The position numbers and the translations under genes are program-made. This document shows, piece after piece, positions 37,228-45,531 of a stretch of DNA of 64,000 bases. Source of the DNA: Metabacillus litoralis (GTDB lineage: Bacteria; Bacillota; Bacilli; Bacillales; Bacillaceae); contig NZ_JAIVKL010000014.1 of the NCBI RefSeq assembly GCF_020524045.1, positions 62,001-126,000 on the forward strand. Direction: 5' to 3'. Within the stretch, counting starts at the first letter, position 1, and the number at the start of each line of letters is the position of its first letter. The notes beneath the pieces were generated by a model that ran no database searches, had not been told where the DNA came from, and saw only the letters and a program-made list of their open reading frames with translations.

Positions 37228-37860
37228 TCATGAAGAACCAGTTTTTTTTGTACTTGTTACTTCCTTCTTCACACCTGTTCCACCTTCAACAACTCCATCA
37301 CTCTTTAAAACACTAGTAATTGTACCAAAGAAACACTTAATATCCATCCAAATACTTACCTTTTTAACATACTCACCATCTAATTGTGCCTTAACTTCTA
37401 TAGGTAGTTCATCTCTTCCATTGATTTGTGCCCAACCTGTTAAACCAGGAAGTACATCATTTGCACCATATTTATCACGTTCTTCAATCAAATCATACTG
37501 ATTCCAAAGGGCAGGTCGTGGACCGATAATACTCATTTGACCAATAAAAATGTTCCAAATTTGTGGTAGTTCGTCAAGAGAAGTCTTTCTCAAGAACTTA
37601 CCCATTTTTGTAATGTATTGCTCTGGGTTGTTTAATAAATGAGTTGGTGTGTCTTTAGGTGTGTCTATACTCATCGTACGGAATTTCAAAATATTAAAAT
37701 GAGTTTTATTAATACCAATACGCTTTTGTTTAAACAGCACAGGTCCTCTTGATTCCAATTTTATTGCAATAATAAGAATTAAAAAGATAGGTGATAAAAC
37801 GATTAGTCCTATAAAAGAAAGAATAATGTCTATCAACCTTTTAAACTTTATATACAACAT
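37228..37860 (-). CDS. Initiating sugar-phosphate transferase (EpsL/PglC-like)
   Basis: A 210-aa monotopic phosphoglycosyl transferase. One N-terminal hydrophobic hairpin is followed by S-R-G-P-V-L-F-K-Q-K-R-I-G, F-R-T-M, and L-R-K-T-S-L-D-E-L-P-Q-I-W-N with the catalytic Asp-Glu, then G-P-R-P and G-L-T-G-W-A-Q-I-N-G-R-D. It loads the first sugar-1-phosphate onto undecaprenyl phosphate, starting the repeat unit. It lies 1 nt after the EpsM-like gene, as epsL/epsM are neighbours in B. subtilis. Confidence 0.9.
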   Translation of the reverse strand: MLYIKFKRLIDIILSFIGLIVLSPIFLILIIAIKLESRGPVLFKQKRIGINKTHFNILKFRTMSIDTPKDTPTHLLNNPEQYITKMGKFLRKTSLDELPQIWNIFIGQMSIIGPRPALWNQYDLIEERDKYGANDVLPGLTGWAQINGRDELPIEVKAQLDGEYVKKVSIWMDIKCFFGTITSVLKSDGVVEGGTGVKKEVTSTKKTGSS

Positions 37861-37861
37861 T

Positions 37862-38416
37862 CTACTTAAACCTCAATTCATAACTGTTCTCTTTAATAGT
37901 AAATTCCTCACCATAGATCATTCCAGCATTCAACTTTATTAATCGTTCTACATTACTGTTCGCTCTAATAATTGAACCAGTATTAATGTGAGAGTATTCT
38001 CCAACAACGCTATCGTGGTCTATTAATGCACCTATACTTATGATACAACCATTTTCTATTCTTACCCTTGTATTAATAACAGATTTAGCGCATATTATGG
38101 AGCCATTAGCGATACTAGCGGAAGGACTTACATAAGCTGTTGGATCAATCAAAACTGGGATCTGATATCCAACCTCCGTCAATTTTCCTAACCAATTTTT
38201 TCTTAATTCATTTTTTCCGAATGCAACAAATGCATAGTTATAGTCAGCAGTAAGCTTTTTATAATCACTACATTCTCCAATTGCAATATCAGAATTGTCA
38301 TCTAAAAAATTAATTCTACTAAAAAATTCCATGGAAGTAGCAATTTCCCCAACCACTCTTCCATGTCCGCCAGCTCCAACTATAAGTAGTCTATTATCCA
38401 AGTATATCAGCTCCAT
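37862..38416 (-). CDS. EpsM-like acetyltransferase (PglD family)
   Basis: A 184-aa protein with L-L-I-V-G-A-G-G-H-G-R-V-V at the N-terminus and a beta-helix of hexapeptide repeats ending in A-L-I-D-H-D-S-V-V, where His is the likely catalytic base. It should acetylate a 4-amino sugar nucleotide derived from UDP-GlcNAc after EpsC action. Two starts are possible: ATG at 38416 with AAGGTAG, or TTG 15 nt inside with GGAG; the first is kept. It is a second PglD-type enzyme in addition to the one at 20205. Confidence 0.83.
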   Translation of the reverse strand: MELIYLDNRLLIVGAGGHGRVVGEIATSMEFFSRINFLDDNSDIAIGECSDYKKLTADYNYAFVAFGKNELRKNWLGKLTEVGYQIPVLIDPTAYVSPSASIANGSIICAKSVINTRVRIENGCIISIGALIDHDSVVGEYSHINTGSIIRANSNVERLIKLNAGMIYGEEFTIKENSYELRFK

Positions 38417-38554
38417 TTCTACCTTGTTTTATTACATTAGTAGTAAGAAATTATTTTGACTCCAATAAACTTCAAAACTCACTTTTGTATTATCCAGTAG
38501 CCCAGCAGCAGAGATAATCGACTTTGTTACCCTATGCATCTCATCATCTCAAAT

Positions 38555-40375
38555 TTAATTAACACTTTTCACTAACAGTTCTTCTTTCTTATTCGCTAAA
38601 CCCAGCACATACTCTCTTATATAACCATTATCATATGTGTCATGATTTTCAATTAACGTACTCACTTTTCCATATTCAAATTCAACTGTTTTCCCAATAA
38701 AAATCTTAGGAAACACTTCTTCACTATGAACCTCATTCTCACCGAGAAGTTCTTCATACATCTTCTCGCCAGGACGAATTCCAGCATATTTAATTCCGAT
38801 CTCATCCTCTGTATAACCGGATAAACGAATCAGATTTTTCGCTAAATCTACAATCTTAACCGGCTCACCCATATCTAATACAAAGATCTCGCCTCCACGA
38901 GCAAGTGCTCCTGCTTGCATCACAAGTCTAGAAGCCTCTGGAATCGTCATAAAGTACCTTGTCATATCAGGGTGTGTAACCGTTATAGGTCCACCGTTTT
39001 GGATTTGTTTCTTAAATAGTGGAATTACACTACCACGACTACCTAAAACATTTCCAAATCGAACCGCTACAAATCTCGTTGTACTCGATTTATCTAGCTG
39101 CTGAATAACCATTTCCGCAATCCGCTTTGTTGAACCCATTACATTTGTTGGATTTACTGCTTTGTCAGATGAAACAAGAACAAATGTCCCAACACCAAAT
39201 GTATCTGCTGCTTCTGCAACATTTCTTGTACCAAGTACGTTATTCTTCACTGCTTCTTTTGGGTTATATTCCATTAATGGGACGTGCTTATGTGCTGCAG
39301 CATGATACACAACATCAGGTTTATGCTCGTACATCACATCGAAAATTCGATGACGATCTTGAATATCAGCGATAACAGGAATAATTTCTATTTCTTCCTG
39401 ATATCGATTTCTGATTTCCATATCAATTGCATAAATAGAGTTTTCACCATGACCTAATAATAAAAGTTTTTTAGGTTTAAATTCACAAACCTGTCTGCAA
39501 ATCTCTGAACCTATTGATCCACCAGCACCTGTTACTAAAATTGTTTTTCCTGTTACTTTTTTAGCAATGCTTTCTAAATCTAATTCAACAGGATCTCGCC
39601 CTAACAGATCCTCAACCTGTACATCACGGAATTGGTTAACGGCAACCTTACCTGTTACAATATCCTCGATCATTGGCATAATCTTTGTTTTCGCTTTTGT
39701 TTTACTACATTGTTGGTAAATCTTTTGAATTTCTGATTTACTTAACGACGGAATGGCAATGATGATATGGTCAATGTTTTTATTTTCAACTATTTCTGGA
39801 ATATTTTCAGTTGTTCCATGCACAGTTACTCCATATATTTGAAGCTTTCTTTTAGCTTCATCATCATCAACAAATGCCACTGGTGTTAAGCTACTATCAC
39901 TATTTTTTAATAATTGGCGAACGAGCATCGTTCCGGCTGAGCCCGCTCCAACGATAAGTGCATTTTTTGTTTCTACTTTTGATTTAATATAACGATCGCG
40001 TACAATTCTCCAAGAAAAGCGTGAGCCACCAATAAGGCACATATGTAATAGCCATGTGATAAACAACACACGTACATAAATATGGCCGTTAACCACTAAC
40101 TGAACAACTGCAGCTAATACAATAGAATAAGAAATTGCTTTAACGATTGCGACTAACTCACCAACACTCGCATACTCCCATGCTTTATGATACAAACGAT
40201 AAACTGACGCAAACACATGATGACTGATCAACAACGTGATCGAGCTAATCGTAAGCAGTGATATGGTGTAAAAATTAAAATAAGGGTTTAAAATAAAATA
40301 ACCTATATAAATTGAGAATAGAACAATAAGTGAATCCATTCCTACGAGCAGTGACACTCTCTTTGAGTAACTCAT
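38555..40375 (-). CDS. epsC: EpsC-like UDP-GlcNAc 4,6-dehydratase (CapD family)
   Basis: A 606-aa membrane-anchored protein with four N-terminal hydrophobic helices (about 10-115), a CoA-binding-like Rossmann domain (V-G-A-G-S-A-G, 142-148) and a catalytic SDR domain (V-T-G-A-G-G-S-I-G-S, 281-290) with S-S-D-K-A-V-N-P-T-N-V-M-G-S-T-K-R, where Met and Lys replace the usual Tyr-x-x-x-Lys. It converts UDP-GlcNAc to a 4-keto-6-deoxy product that feeds aminated or reduced sugars. It follows the EpsA/EpsB-like genes, as in B. subtilis eps. Confidence 0.92.
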   Translation of the reverse strand: MSYSKRVSLLVGMDSLIVLFSIYIGYFILNPYFNFYTISLLTISSITLLISHHVFASVYRLYHKAWEYASVGELVAIVKAISYSIVLAAVVQLVVNGHIYVRVLFITWLLHMCLIGGSRFSWRIVRDRYIKSKVETKNALIVGAGSAGTMLVRQLLKNSDSSLTPVAFVDDDEAKRKLQIYGVTVHGTTENIPEIVENKNIDHIIIAIPSLSKSEIQKIYQQCSKTKAKTKIMPMIEDIVTGKVAVNQFRDVQVEDLLGRDPVELDLESIAKKVTGKTILVTGAGGSIGSEICRQVCEFKPKKLLLLGHGENSIYAIDMEIRNRYQEEIEIIPVIADIQDRHRIFDVMYEHKPDVVYHAAAHKHVPLMEYNPKEAVKNNVLGTRNVAEAADTFGVGTFVLVSSDKAVNPTNVMGSTKRIAEMVIQQLDKSSTTRFVAVRFGNVLGSRGSVIPLFKKQIQNGGPITVTHPDMTRYFMTIPEASRLVMQAGALARGGEIFVLDMGEPVKIVDLAKNLIRLSGYTEDEIGIKYAGIRPGEKMYEELLGENEVHSEEVFPKIFIGKTVEFEYGKVSTLIENHDTYDNGYIREYVLGLANKKEELLVKSVN

Positions 40376-40414
40376 TAAAATCCCTTCTTTTCAATTGAAA
40401 TTTTTACAAAATAA

Positions 40415-40461
40415 ATATCTAATGAAAAAACACCTTGTTTTAGTGCTCTTTAATTAGATAT
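40415..40461 (-). terminator. Hairpin between the 50-aa gene and epsC (attenuator or terminator)
   Basis: ATATCTAAT (40415-40423) and ATTAGATAT (40453-40461) pair perfectly. An inner AGCAC/GTGTT stem is followed on the minus strand by TTTTTT, so reading from the 50-aa gene into epsC may be partly stopped here. Confidence 0.5.
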
Positions 40462-40614
40462 CTATTTTGTTTCCATTTTACTTTCTTGCAGTCTCTTTTC
40501 TATTACATTGTTAAGTATCCTTTGAATTTCTACTAATTTTTCTAGTGGAGCATCTTGATAGAGGTAACGGATCGTTTTTTTGATAGACTTTGGTAGATCT
40601 TCGAAACGGTTCAT
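40462..40614 (-). CDS. 50-aa conserved-looking helical protein upstream of epsC
   Basis: The ATG at 40614 is preceded by AAAGGAGATACAAATA. The protein starts M-N-R-F-E-D-L-P-K-S-I-K-K-T-I-R-Y-L-Y and continues with D-A-P-L-E-K-L-V-E-I-Q-R-I-L-N-N-V-I-E-K-R-L: two charged amphipathic helices with a heptad pattern, no membrane segment. It could be a small regulator or adaptor for the eps genes. I do not recognise the family. Confidence 0.6.
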   Translation of the reverse strand: MNRFEDLPKSIKKTIRYLYQDAPLEKLVEIQRILNNVIEKRLQESKMETK

Positions 40615-40639
40615 TATTTGTATCTCCTTTCATGTATTT

Positions 40640-40660
40640 ATAGCAAGCGACATTATATAC
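40640..40660 (-). promoter_or_regulatory. Putative promoter of the 50-aa gene
   Basis: A perfect TATAAT (minus strand, 40657-40652) is framed by a small dyad AAGCG...CGCTT. The -35 is weak. Transcription from here would start about 30 nt before the ATG. Confidence 0.4.
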
Positions 40661-40889
40661 GCTTACTGCAAAACAAATCGGCCACTTCCAGTAACTTTAC
40701 TTTCCCAATAATTCATGACATATATATGTTCTTCATATTTAACGAGTTATATGAGTTTAGAAATGAAGTAGTTTTACTATGCTATGAGGATACAGTTAAT
40801 GTTAGTCATTCTCTTTAGATGTCATTATAGAATGTTTAACCTACTGCTCTAATGAAGCGGATTTTTAATTGAAATTACAATGCAGATTA

Positions 40890-41010
40890 TTGAAACGTCC
40901 TTCCAGCTTACTAAAACATAACTACAACAAAATACCCACTATCTTCTGGAAAATACCTACTAATACTTAATGCTATTTCCCTATAACAACTTGCGCACTT
41001 TAGCGTAACA
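40890..41010 (-). ncRNA. Possible EAR (eps-associated RNA / epsC RNA) element
   Basis: The position, between the EpsB-like and EpsC-like genes, is where bacilli carry the EAR antitermination RNA. The minus-strand transcript contains a TTCCAG (40951-40946) / CTGGAA (40906-40901) stem, two GGTATTTT strings and further short pairings. I could not align it to a consensus, so this is mainly positional. Confidence 0.35.
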
Positions 41011-41053
41011 TAGTAGAAATTCAAAGAAAAGGGGGTATTTTGTCGAAAAATGA

Positions 41054-41764
41054 CTATTTTCCCCCGTAGTAGTAATAATACTGACTATCTTGTACCTTCT
41101 TGTTATTTAACACAACTCCTAATATCTTAGCCTTTGCACTTTCTAGAAGTTCTTTAGCTTTTTTCGCAGAATCGCTCTCTGTTTTCCCGCTACTCACTAC
41201 AAGAACAACTCCATCTGCAACATTCGATAATACCTGTGCATCCGTAACAGCGAGTACTGGTGGTGTATCAAGAATGATAACGTCATACTCATCTTTTGCT
41301 TGCTCTAACAAAGCTTTCATGCCTTTTGATCCTAGTAACTCAGAAGGATTTGGTGGAATTGGTCCACTTGATAATACCCATAGCTTATCTTGAGATGTTA
41401 CATGAACAGCTTCTTCTAATGTTGCTTGTCTAGTTAATACATTTGATAATCCAACATGATTTTCTGTACGAAATGTATAGTGAACAGTTGGTTTACGTAA
41501 ATCTGAATCGATTAGTAGTACTCGTTTACCTTGCTGTGCAAAAACAACCGCTAAATTTGCTGTTGTTGTTGATTTTCCTTCAGCAGGACCTGATGAAGTA
41601 ACAATGATTGTTTGGAGCTCTTGGTCAATACTTGAAAATTGAATATTCGTACGAATTGTACGGAACTGCTCTGCAATTGGTGATTTTGGGCTTGTCATTG
41701 AAATTAAGCTTCTATTTTGTAATTGAAATAATTGTTTACGATCTTTACGAGCCAACAGACTCAC
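41054..41764 (-). CDS. EpsB/CapB-like tyrosine kinase (BY-kinase)
   Basis: A 236-aa cytoplasmic bacterial tyrosine kinase with Walker A S-S-G-P-A-E-G-K-S-T-T, Walker A' L-L-I-D-S-D-L-R-K-P and Walker B V-I-I-L-D-T-P-P-V. The C-terminus has five consecutive tyrosines (229-233), the usual autophosphorylation cluster. It is activated by the C-terminal tail of the membrane modulator encoded just upstream (20-nt overlap). The pair controls chain length and export of the polysaccharide. B. subtilis EpsB and YwqD are relatives. Confidence 0.92.
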   Translation of the reverse strand: MSLLARKDRKQLFQLQNRSLISMTSPKSPIAEQFRTIRTNIQFSSIDQELQTIIVTSSGPAEGKSTTTANLAVVFAQQGKRVLLIDSDLRKPTVHYTFRTENHVGLSNVLTRQATLEEAVHVTSQDKLWVLSSGPIPPNPSELLGSKGMKALLEQAKDEYDVIILDTPPVLAVTDAQVLSNVADGVVLVVSSGKTESDSAKKAKELLESAKAKILGVVLNNKKVQDSQYYYYYGGK

Positions 41765-42494
41765 CTCGCGTTCTAGGAAGTGTCGTTTTACTGTTTTGTT
41801 CTTTCATTTCGCCTTCCATATTAATCGTCGTAATTGCACCTAATACGGGAAGACCAAGTTGATTTTCGATATCTTGTTCGTTCTTAATTGTGTTATCTAA
41901 GTATTCTAGTAGAAATGCTAATCCCACTCCTGCCATTAACCCTACTACTAAAGCTATTGCCATGTTTAATGCTGGCTGGGGTTTAATTGGTGATGGATTT
42001 TCACCTAATTGAGCTTGCGTTAAGATACTTACGTTATCAACGTTCATAATTGTTGAAATTTCTTCTTTGAATGTTGTCGCAATTGAATTTGCAATAGCTG
42101 CAGATTTTTGTGGATCTTCATTTTGAACTGTGATGTTCACTACTTGTGAGTTTTGCTCACTTCCTACTGTAACTAATCCGTTTAAAGCTCCTGCAGATAT
42201 TTCAAGATTTTCCTTTTCGATAACTTTATCTAGAATTGCCGGACTTTTAATGATGACATTATATGTGTTAATTAATTGTAGGTTTGTTTGTACTTCTCCT
42301 ACATTATATGCTGCTTGCTGATCACTTTTTGATTGGTTGACTAGGATTTGTGTTGATGACTGGTAAATAGGAGTTAGGACAAAATAACTAACGATTCCGC
42401 TTGTGGCCGTTGCGATCGCCGTGATGATGATAATGAGTGAAAGACGTTTCTTTAATGTAAGAAACAGCTCTTTCAAGCTGATTGTTTCTTCCAT
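41745..42494 (-). CDS. EpsA/CapA-like chain-length regulator (Wzz family)
   Basis: A 249-aa modulator with one N-terminal helix (about 18-38), an extracellular domain and a second helix (about 177-197) preceded by the proline-rich N-P-S-P-I-K-P-Q-P-A. The cytosolic tail (E-Y-L-D-N-T-I-K-N-E-Q-D-I-E) activates the BY-kinase encoded next. It is the first gene of the eps-type run and overlaps the kinase gene by 20 nt. A GGAGG site lies before the ATG. Confidence 0.9.
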   Translation of the reverse strand: MEETISLKELFLTLKKRLSLIIIITAIATATSGIVSYFVLTPIYQSSTQILVNQSKSDQQAAYNVGEVQTNLQLINTYNVIIKSPAILDKVIEKENLEISAGALNGLVTVGSEQNSQVVNITVQNEDPQKSAAIANSIATTFKEEISTIMNVDNVSILTQAQLGENPSPIKPQPALNMAIALVVGLMAGVGLAFLLEYLDNTIKNEQDIENQLGLPVLGAITTINMEGEMKEQNSKTTLPRTRGESVGS

Positions 42495-42758
42495 GATAAC
42501 CTCCGATATAGTGTAATCTATTATTATAGTAAGACTGTCTTATTATAAAGAAATATAGTGTTGATATCTACATTTTCTTACAAAATAGGTGGTTTTTCAC
42601 CTTGTTTTTCATTTCCTGTAACTTATTCTAGCATGCATTTGTTAAATCTTTTACATATTTTTAAGGGTAATTTGTACCATTTTTACCATGTAAGCACTTT
42701 CATCGTTAGTTTAATAGTAAACTGCTATATCGAAAAACTTTTCGACTTTTTTCGTCAT
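42495..42758 (-). promoter_or_regulatory. Upstream region of the eps locus with a 13-bp palindrome
   Basis: TAAGACTGTCTTA (42530-42542) is an exact dyad about 40 nt before the EpsA start and abuts a TATAAT on the minus strand, a good place for an operator. A second hairpin GGTG-AAAAA-CACC-like lies at 42588-42602. No SinR-type site was recognised. Confidence 0.4.
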
Positions 42759-42890
42759 TTACAAACCATTTGCGGCCATTGTTACTAGCACTCCGATAAT
42801 TATTGCTAGGATTGGAAATGAATAGGTGTATAGCCTTTTCTTCAATTCTTTCTTTCTTGCCAATTCCTCTGGCGTTGTCCAATTTTCCAT
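42759..42890 (-). CDS. 43-aa membrane protein, T-P-E-E family, copy 1
   Basis: Starts M-E-N-W-T-T-P-E-E-L-A-R-K-K-E-L-K-K behind a G-rich site (GGGGGGAC), followed by one hydrophobic segment (F-P-I-L-A-I-I-I-G-V-L-V-T-M). It aligns over its whole length with the 43-aa protein at 46595 (T-P-E-E-[LV]-A-R near 6-12; [YI]-[TL]-Y-[SV]-[FS]-[PM]; [IT]-[GA]-x-L-V-T-M). It lies upstream of, and in the same direction as, the eps operon. Family not recognised. Confidence 0.65.
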   Translation of the reverse strand: MENWTTPEELARKKELKKRLYTYSFPILAIIIGVLVTMAANGL

Positions 42891-43098
42891 GTTTCTGTCC
42901 CCCCGACGTTCGACAAAATATTCTCTCTTTTTCTCTATTGTTATTATCGGTGATATTTTGTTTATTTTTAGATGGTTTAATGAGGGAAATTTAGGTAGGT
43001 GTTAATATACCGGAAAAGAATTTGATGATTTAAGAATGATCGATAGGTAGTTAGCACTGCATTAAATGAATCATACTGTATTGTTTTGTCGTTCTTTG

Positions 43099-43126
43099 TT
43101 GAGAACATTTTCTTTCGTTATATACT
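43099..43126 (+). promoter_or_regulatory. SigA-type promoter
   Basis: TTGAGA (43099-43104), 16 bp, TATACT (43121-43126), about 50 nt before the TTG start at 43177. Confidence 0.55.
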
Positions 43127-43176
43127 CTGAACATTTATAATTATAACTAGAATAGGAATTTAGGGGGATGGATATC

Positions 43177-43308
43177 TTGCCATTATTACAATTAAAGGAG
43201 ATTTACACTCCATTGAGAGTAGTAGGAATTAAAGTCTTTAAATCCCAGCAGGATGGAAAATTGTATATCAAGTATTGGAAAAAATCAATTAAAAGAATTT
43301 TTGCTTAA
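43177..43308 (+). CDS. 43-aa basic protein, M-P-L-L-Q-L-K-E family, copy 1
   Basis: The TTG start at 43177, 9 nt after GGGGG, is fixed by comparison with its paralogue at 45532, which has ATG at the same place. The protein reads M-P-L-L-Q-L-K-E-I-Y-T-P-L, then G-I-K-V-F-K-S-Q-Q-D-G-K-L-Y-I-K, and ends I-K-R-I-F-A. It is basic, has no membrane segment and is exactly the same length as the paralogue. ATG at 43168 is in frame but its ribosome site would be too close. Unknown function. Confidence 0.7.
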   Translation: MPLLQLKEIYTPLRVVGIKVFKSQQDGKLYIKYWKKSIKRIFA

Positions 43309-43383
43309 GGCACTTTTGGAAGTACTTTTTTTGAGTTTATTTAACGGAAGTTATGACCATCATTACGATGAGGTGATCATTGG

Positions 43384-43824
43384 ATGAGGGTTTGGATTTT
43401 TTGTTGTTATCTTGCATTTATATTTATTGCAACGTGCACCGAGAGTTTATCATTGCTTCTATCAAAGAGGATTGTGACGTTTCACTTTAATGGAGATCCT
43501 TCTGTCTTGGAGTTTTTTCAAAATGATTTCACCTTACAAGATTCTACATATATTAGTCAGAAAATTGGGCATATCATTATTTTTTTCTTTTTAGGAGTTT
43601 TGGTTTATTGGGTTTGGCGAAGTGTGTTTTTGAGTCTAATCATTTCTCTTGCTGTTGCTTTATCAACAGAGGTTGCCCAGTTGTTTTTTTCACGAAGTGG
43701 TCGATTGCTTGATGTTGGTTATGATATGAGTGGGGTATTTTTGTTTTTGGTTTTAGTTGGTTGTTATCAGATGGTTGAGTTTGTATTTAATAAGAAGAAT
43801 GGTAATAGTGTTAACAGACGGTGA
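43384..43824 (+). CDS. VanZ-like membrane protein
   Basis: A 146-aa protein with four hydrophobic helices. S-Q-K-I-G-H-I-I-I-F-F-F-L-G and L-S-T-E-V-A-Q-L-F-F-S-R-S-G-R-L-L-D-V are the VanZ-family signatures. VanZ gives low teicoplanin resistance in enterococci by an unclear route; most homologues are uncharacterised. It is 75 nt after the 43-aa gene in the same direction, with its own terminator, so the two may share a transcript. Confidence 0.85.
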   Translation: MRVWIFCCYLAFIFIATCTESLSLLLSKRIVTFHFNGDPSVLEFFQNDFTLQDSTYISQKIGHIIIFFFLGVLVYWVWRSVFLSLIISLAVALSTEVAQLFFSRSGRLLDVGYDMSGVFLFLVLVGCYQMVEFVFNKKNGNSVNRR

Positions 43825-43842
43825 TGAGCCGTCTGTTTTTTT
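43813..43842 (+). terminator. Rho-independent terminator after vanZ-like gene
   Basis: AACAGACGG / CCGTCTGTT stem, loop TGATGAG, then seven Ts. Confidence 0.92.
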
Positions 43843-43977
43843 ATGAAAACATTGTGATTTTTTAATAAAAGGTATAAGACCCTTATTGAAAAATTGCTTA
43901 ATAATAGATGTTGCTAAGGTAAATTATTGAACTCTTTCAGAAGGGCAATCTTAAAACACTAATAGAAAAAGAATATT

Positions 43978-44190
43978 TTACTTTAAATAGATATGTAAGT
44001 CTGTACCGTTAACATGACTTGTCCATACTTTTTTATCGAGTTTTTTCGGTTCTTTGAATATATCGATGTTTATTAAGTCGGCGTGAAGTAGTGCTGTTAG
44101 TTGGGCTAGGTTAAGGGTTTGCTTTTGTTTGTGTTCATTATGATGGAAAATGACGTTTATTCTACCAGGTTGTGATGCAGTTGATGTCAA
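43978..44190 (-). CDS. 70-aa hypothetical protein
   Basis: A TTG start, 7 nt after GAGGTG, opens M-T-S-T-A-S-Q-P-G-R-I-N-V-I-F-H-H. Later D-L-I-N-I-D-I-F-K-E-P-K-K-L-D-K-K-V-W-T-S. No membrane segment, no family recognised. The ribosome binding site lies in a perfect 11-bp hairpin with an upstream arm, so translation may be controlled. It is downstream of the ROK kinase gene in the same direction. Confidence 0.5.
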   Translation of the reverse strand: MTSTASQPGRINVIFHHNEHKQKQTLNLAQLTALLHADLINIDIFKEPKKLDKKVWTSHVNGTDLHIYLK

Positions 44191-44196
44191 TTGTAT

Positions 44197-44233
44197 TCAC
44201 CTCTTTTTTCATAGGTTTTGTTAAAAGAGGTGA
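44197..44233 (-). promoter_or_regulatory. 11-bp hairpin covering a ribosome binding site
   Basis: TCACCTCTTTT (44233-44223 on the minus strand) pairs with AAAAGAGGTGA (44207-44197), whose GAGGTG is the Shine-Dalgarno of the 70-aa gene. The loop is 15 nt. It could also act as a terminator. Confidence 0.5.
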
Positions 44234-44300
44234 TTTTAAACAAGATTTTTAAGTTATATTAATTTTGAACTGTATGTTGTGAAGCAGTAGTTAAATATTA

Positions 44301-44325
44301 AGCCACTATTTTCAGTGGCTTTTTT
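44301..44325. terminator. Hairpin with T-run beside the ROK stop codon
   Basis: AGCCACT/AGTGGCT stem followed by eight Ts on the plus strand; on the minus strand it lies 3 nt after the ROK gene and is followed by TTAATATTT, so it may work in both directions. Confidence 0.6.
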
Positions 44326-45219
44326 TTAGTTAGGCAACAAACCCGCACCAATTAATCCTGCTTTTTGGTCTAACAAAGCTGGTTTGATGTTCAGTGATGC
44401 TTTTAAACTTGGATAGAGGTATTTCTTTGTTTTCTCGATTAGTGGTTGAAGGATCAGGCTTTGTGATTTCATTACCCCACCGCCGATAACGATGATTTCA
44501 GGATTTACGGTATGAACGATGTTAGCTAGACCAATTGCAAGGTAGTTGATGGCTTCGTCTAGTATTAGTTGTGCAGTTTCATTTCCTTGCTCTGCTAGCT
44601 GAAACACACCTTGGGCACCGTTTGTAATGTTCAAGCGTTCTTGGCCAATTCGTCCGATGGCTGTGCCGCTTGCTACTCCCTCTAGTGCCCCTTTGTTAAG
44701 GCCTGGGCCTTGGTATGCATCATGACTTGGGTTAACGATCATATTCCCGATTTCTCCACAATTTCCTTGTGCACCTGATACGAGCTGGCCATTTAGAACA
44801 AACCCTCCGCCTATGCCAGTACTAACTGTGATAAAAAATACACTACTTGCCCCTTTTCCTGCTCCTAATGTTGCTTCTGCTAGTGCTGCTGCGTTTGCAT
44901 CATTTTCTAATTTGACAGGTAGAGCTACCTTTTCTTCAAGAAGTTTTACTAATGGGATATTCACCCACCCTGTTAGATTTGGCGGCTCAATGATCACACC
45001 TTCGTGTGGGTTCAGTGGTCCTGGTGCTCCGATGCCAATGGCTTTAACTTCATATTTTTCTTTCAATGAAGTAATGGCTTCAGCCATGATGTTGATTGTA
45101 TAATGAGGTCCTTTTTCTACTTCTGTGGAACAATTTTGTTCTTCGATGATTTCTCCTTGTTCGTTAAACAAACCAATTCTTAAATTTGTACCACCTAGGT
45201 CAATTCCGATTGTATACAT
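44326..45219 (-). CDS. ROK-family sugar kinase, copy 1, without the zinc motif
   Basis: A 297-aa protein with the ATP phosphate loop I-G-I-D-L-G-G-T-N (4-12), sugar-binding E-N-D-A-N-A-A-A-L-A-E, G-T-G-I-G-G-G (written S-T-G-I-G-G-G) and the C-terminal I-I-V-I-G-G-G-V. The zinc-binding C-x-C-G-x-x-G-C-x-E of typical ROK kinases is replaced by Y-Q-G-P-G-L-N-K-G-A-L-E, with no cysteines. It probably phosphorylates glucose or an N-acetylhexosamine. A close paralogue with the same change lies at 61927-62820. AGGAGG upstream of ATG. Confidence 0.88.
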   Translation of the reverse strand: MYTIGIDLGGTNLRIGLFNEQGEIIEEQNCSTEVEKGPHYTINIMAEAITSLKEKYEVKAIGIGAPGPLNPHEGVIIEPPNLTGWVNIPLVKLLEEKVALPVKLENDANAAALAEATLGAGKGASSVFFITVSTGIGGGFVLNGQLVSGAQGNCGEIGNMIVNPSHDAYQGPGLNKGALEGVASGTAIGRIGQERLNITNGAQGVFQLAEQGNETAQLILDEAINYLAIGLANIVHTVNPEIIVIGGGVMKSQSLILQPLIEKTKKYLYPSLKASLNIKPALLDQKAGLIGAGLLPN

Positions 45220-45531
45220 AAGGTAGTTCCTCCTTTTCTATTTTATAACTTTATCGATAAGTGTTAATGTAATTAGTTTATCAGTTTTGTGGGGATTTTT
45301 GAAATCGATTTTTCTATGATTATGATATTGTTATATATTGCTTCAATTTAGAGGGGATACTAATTTTTTTAAAAATTTATGACATAGAACGCTTCTTTCG
45401 ACTTTTTTCTACATTTAAGTATTCCTCTGATCGGAATTGTCGGACTTTGTAGAAAAGCATTTCTATACAATTTTCACTATATCTTTTACAATAAATGTAT
45501 GATTTTTAGGTATTTAGGAGGGATAAATAAT

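Noticed and set aside
42888-43090. Third c-di-GMP riboswitch before the first 43-aa membrane protein
   Set aside because: The invariant GCAAAGC and GCCAGC strings are absent on the minus strand there.
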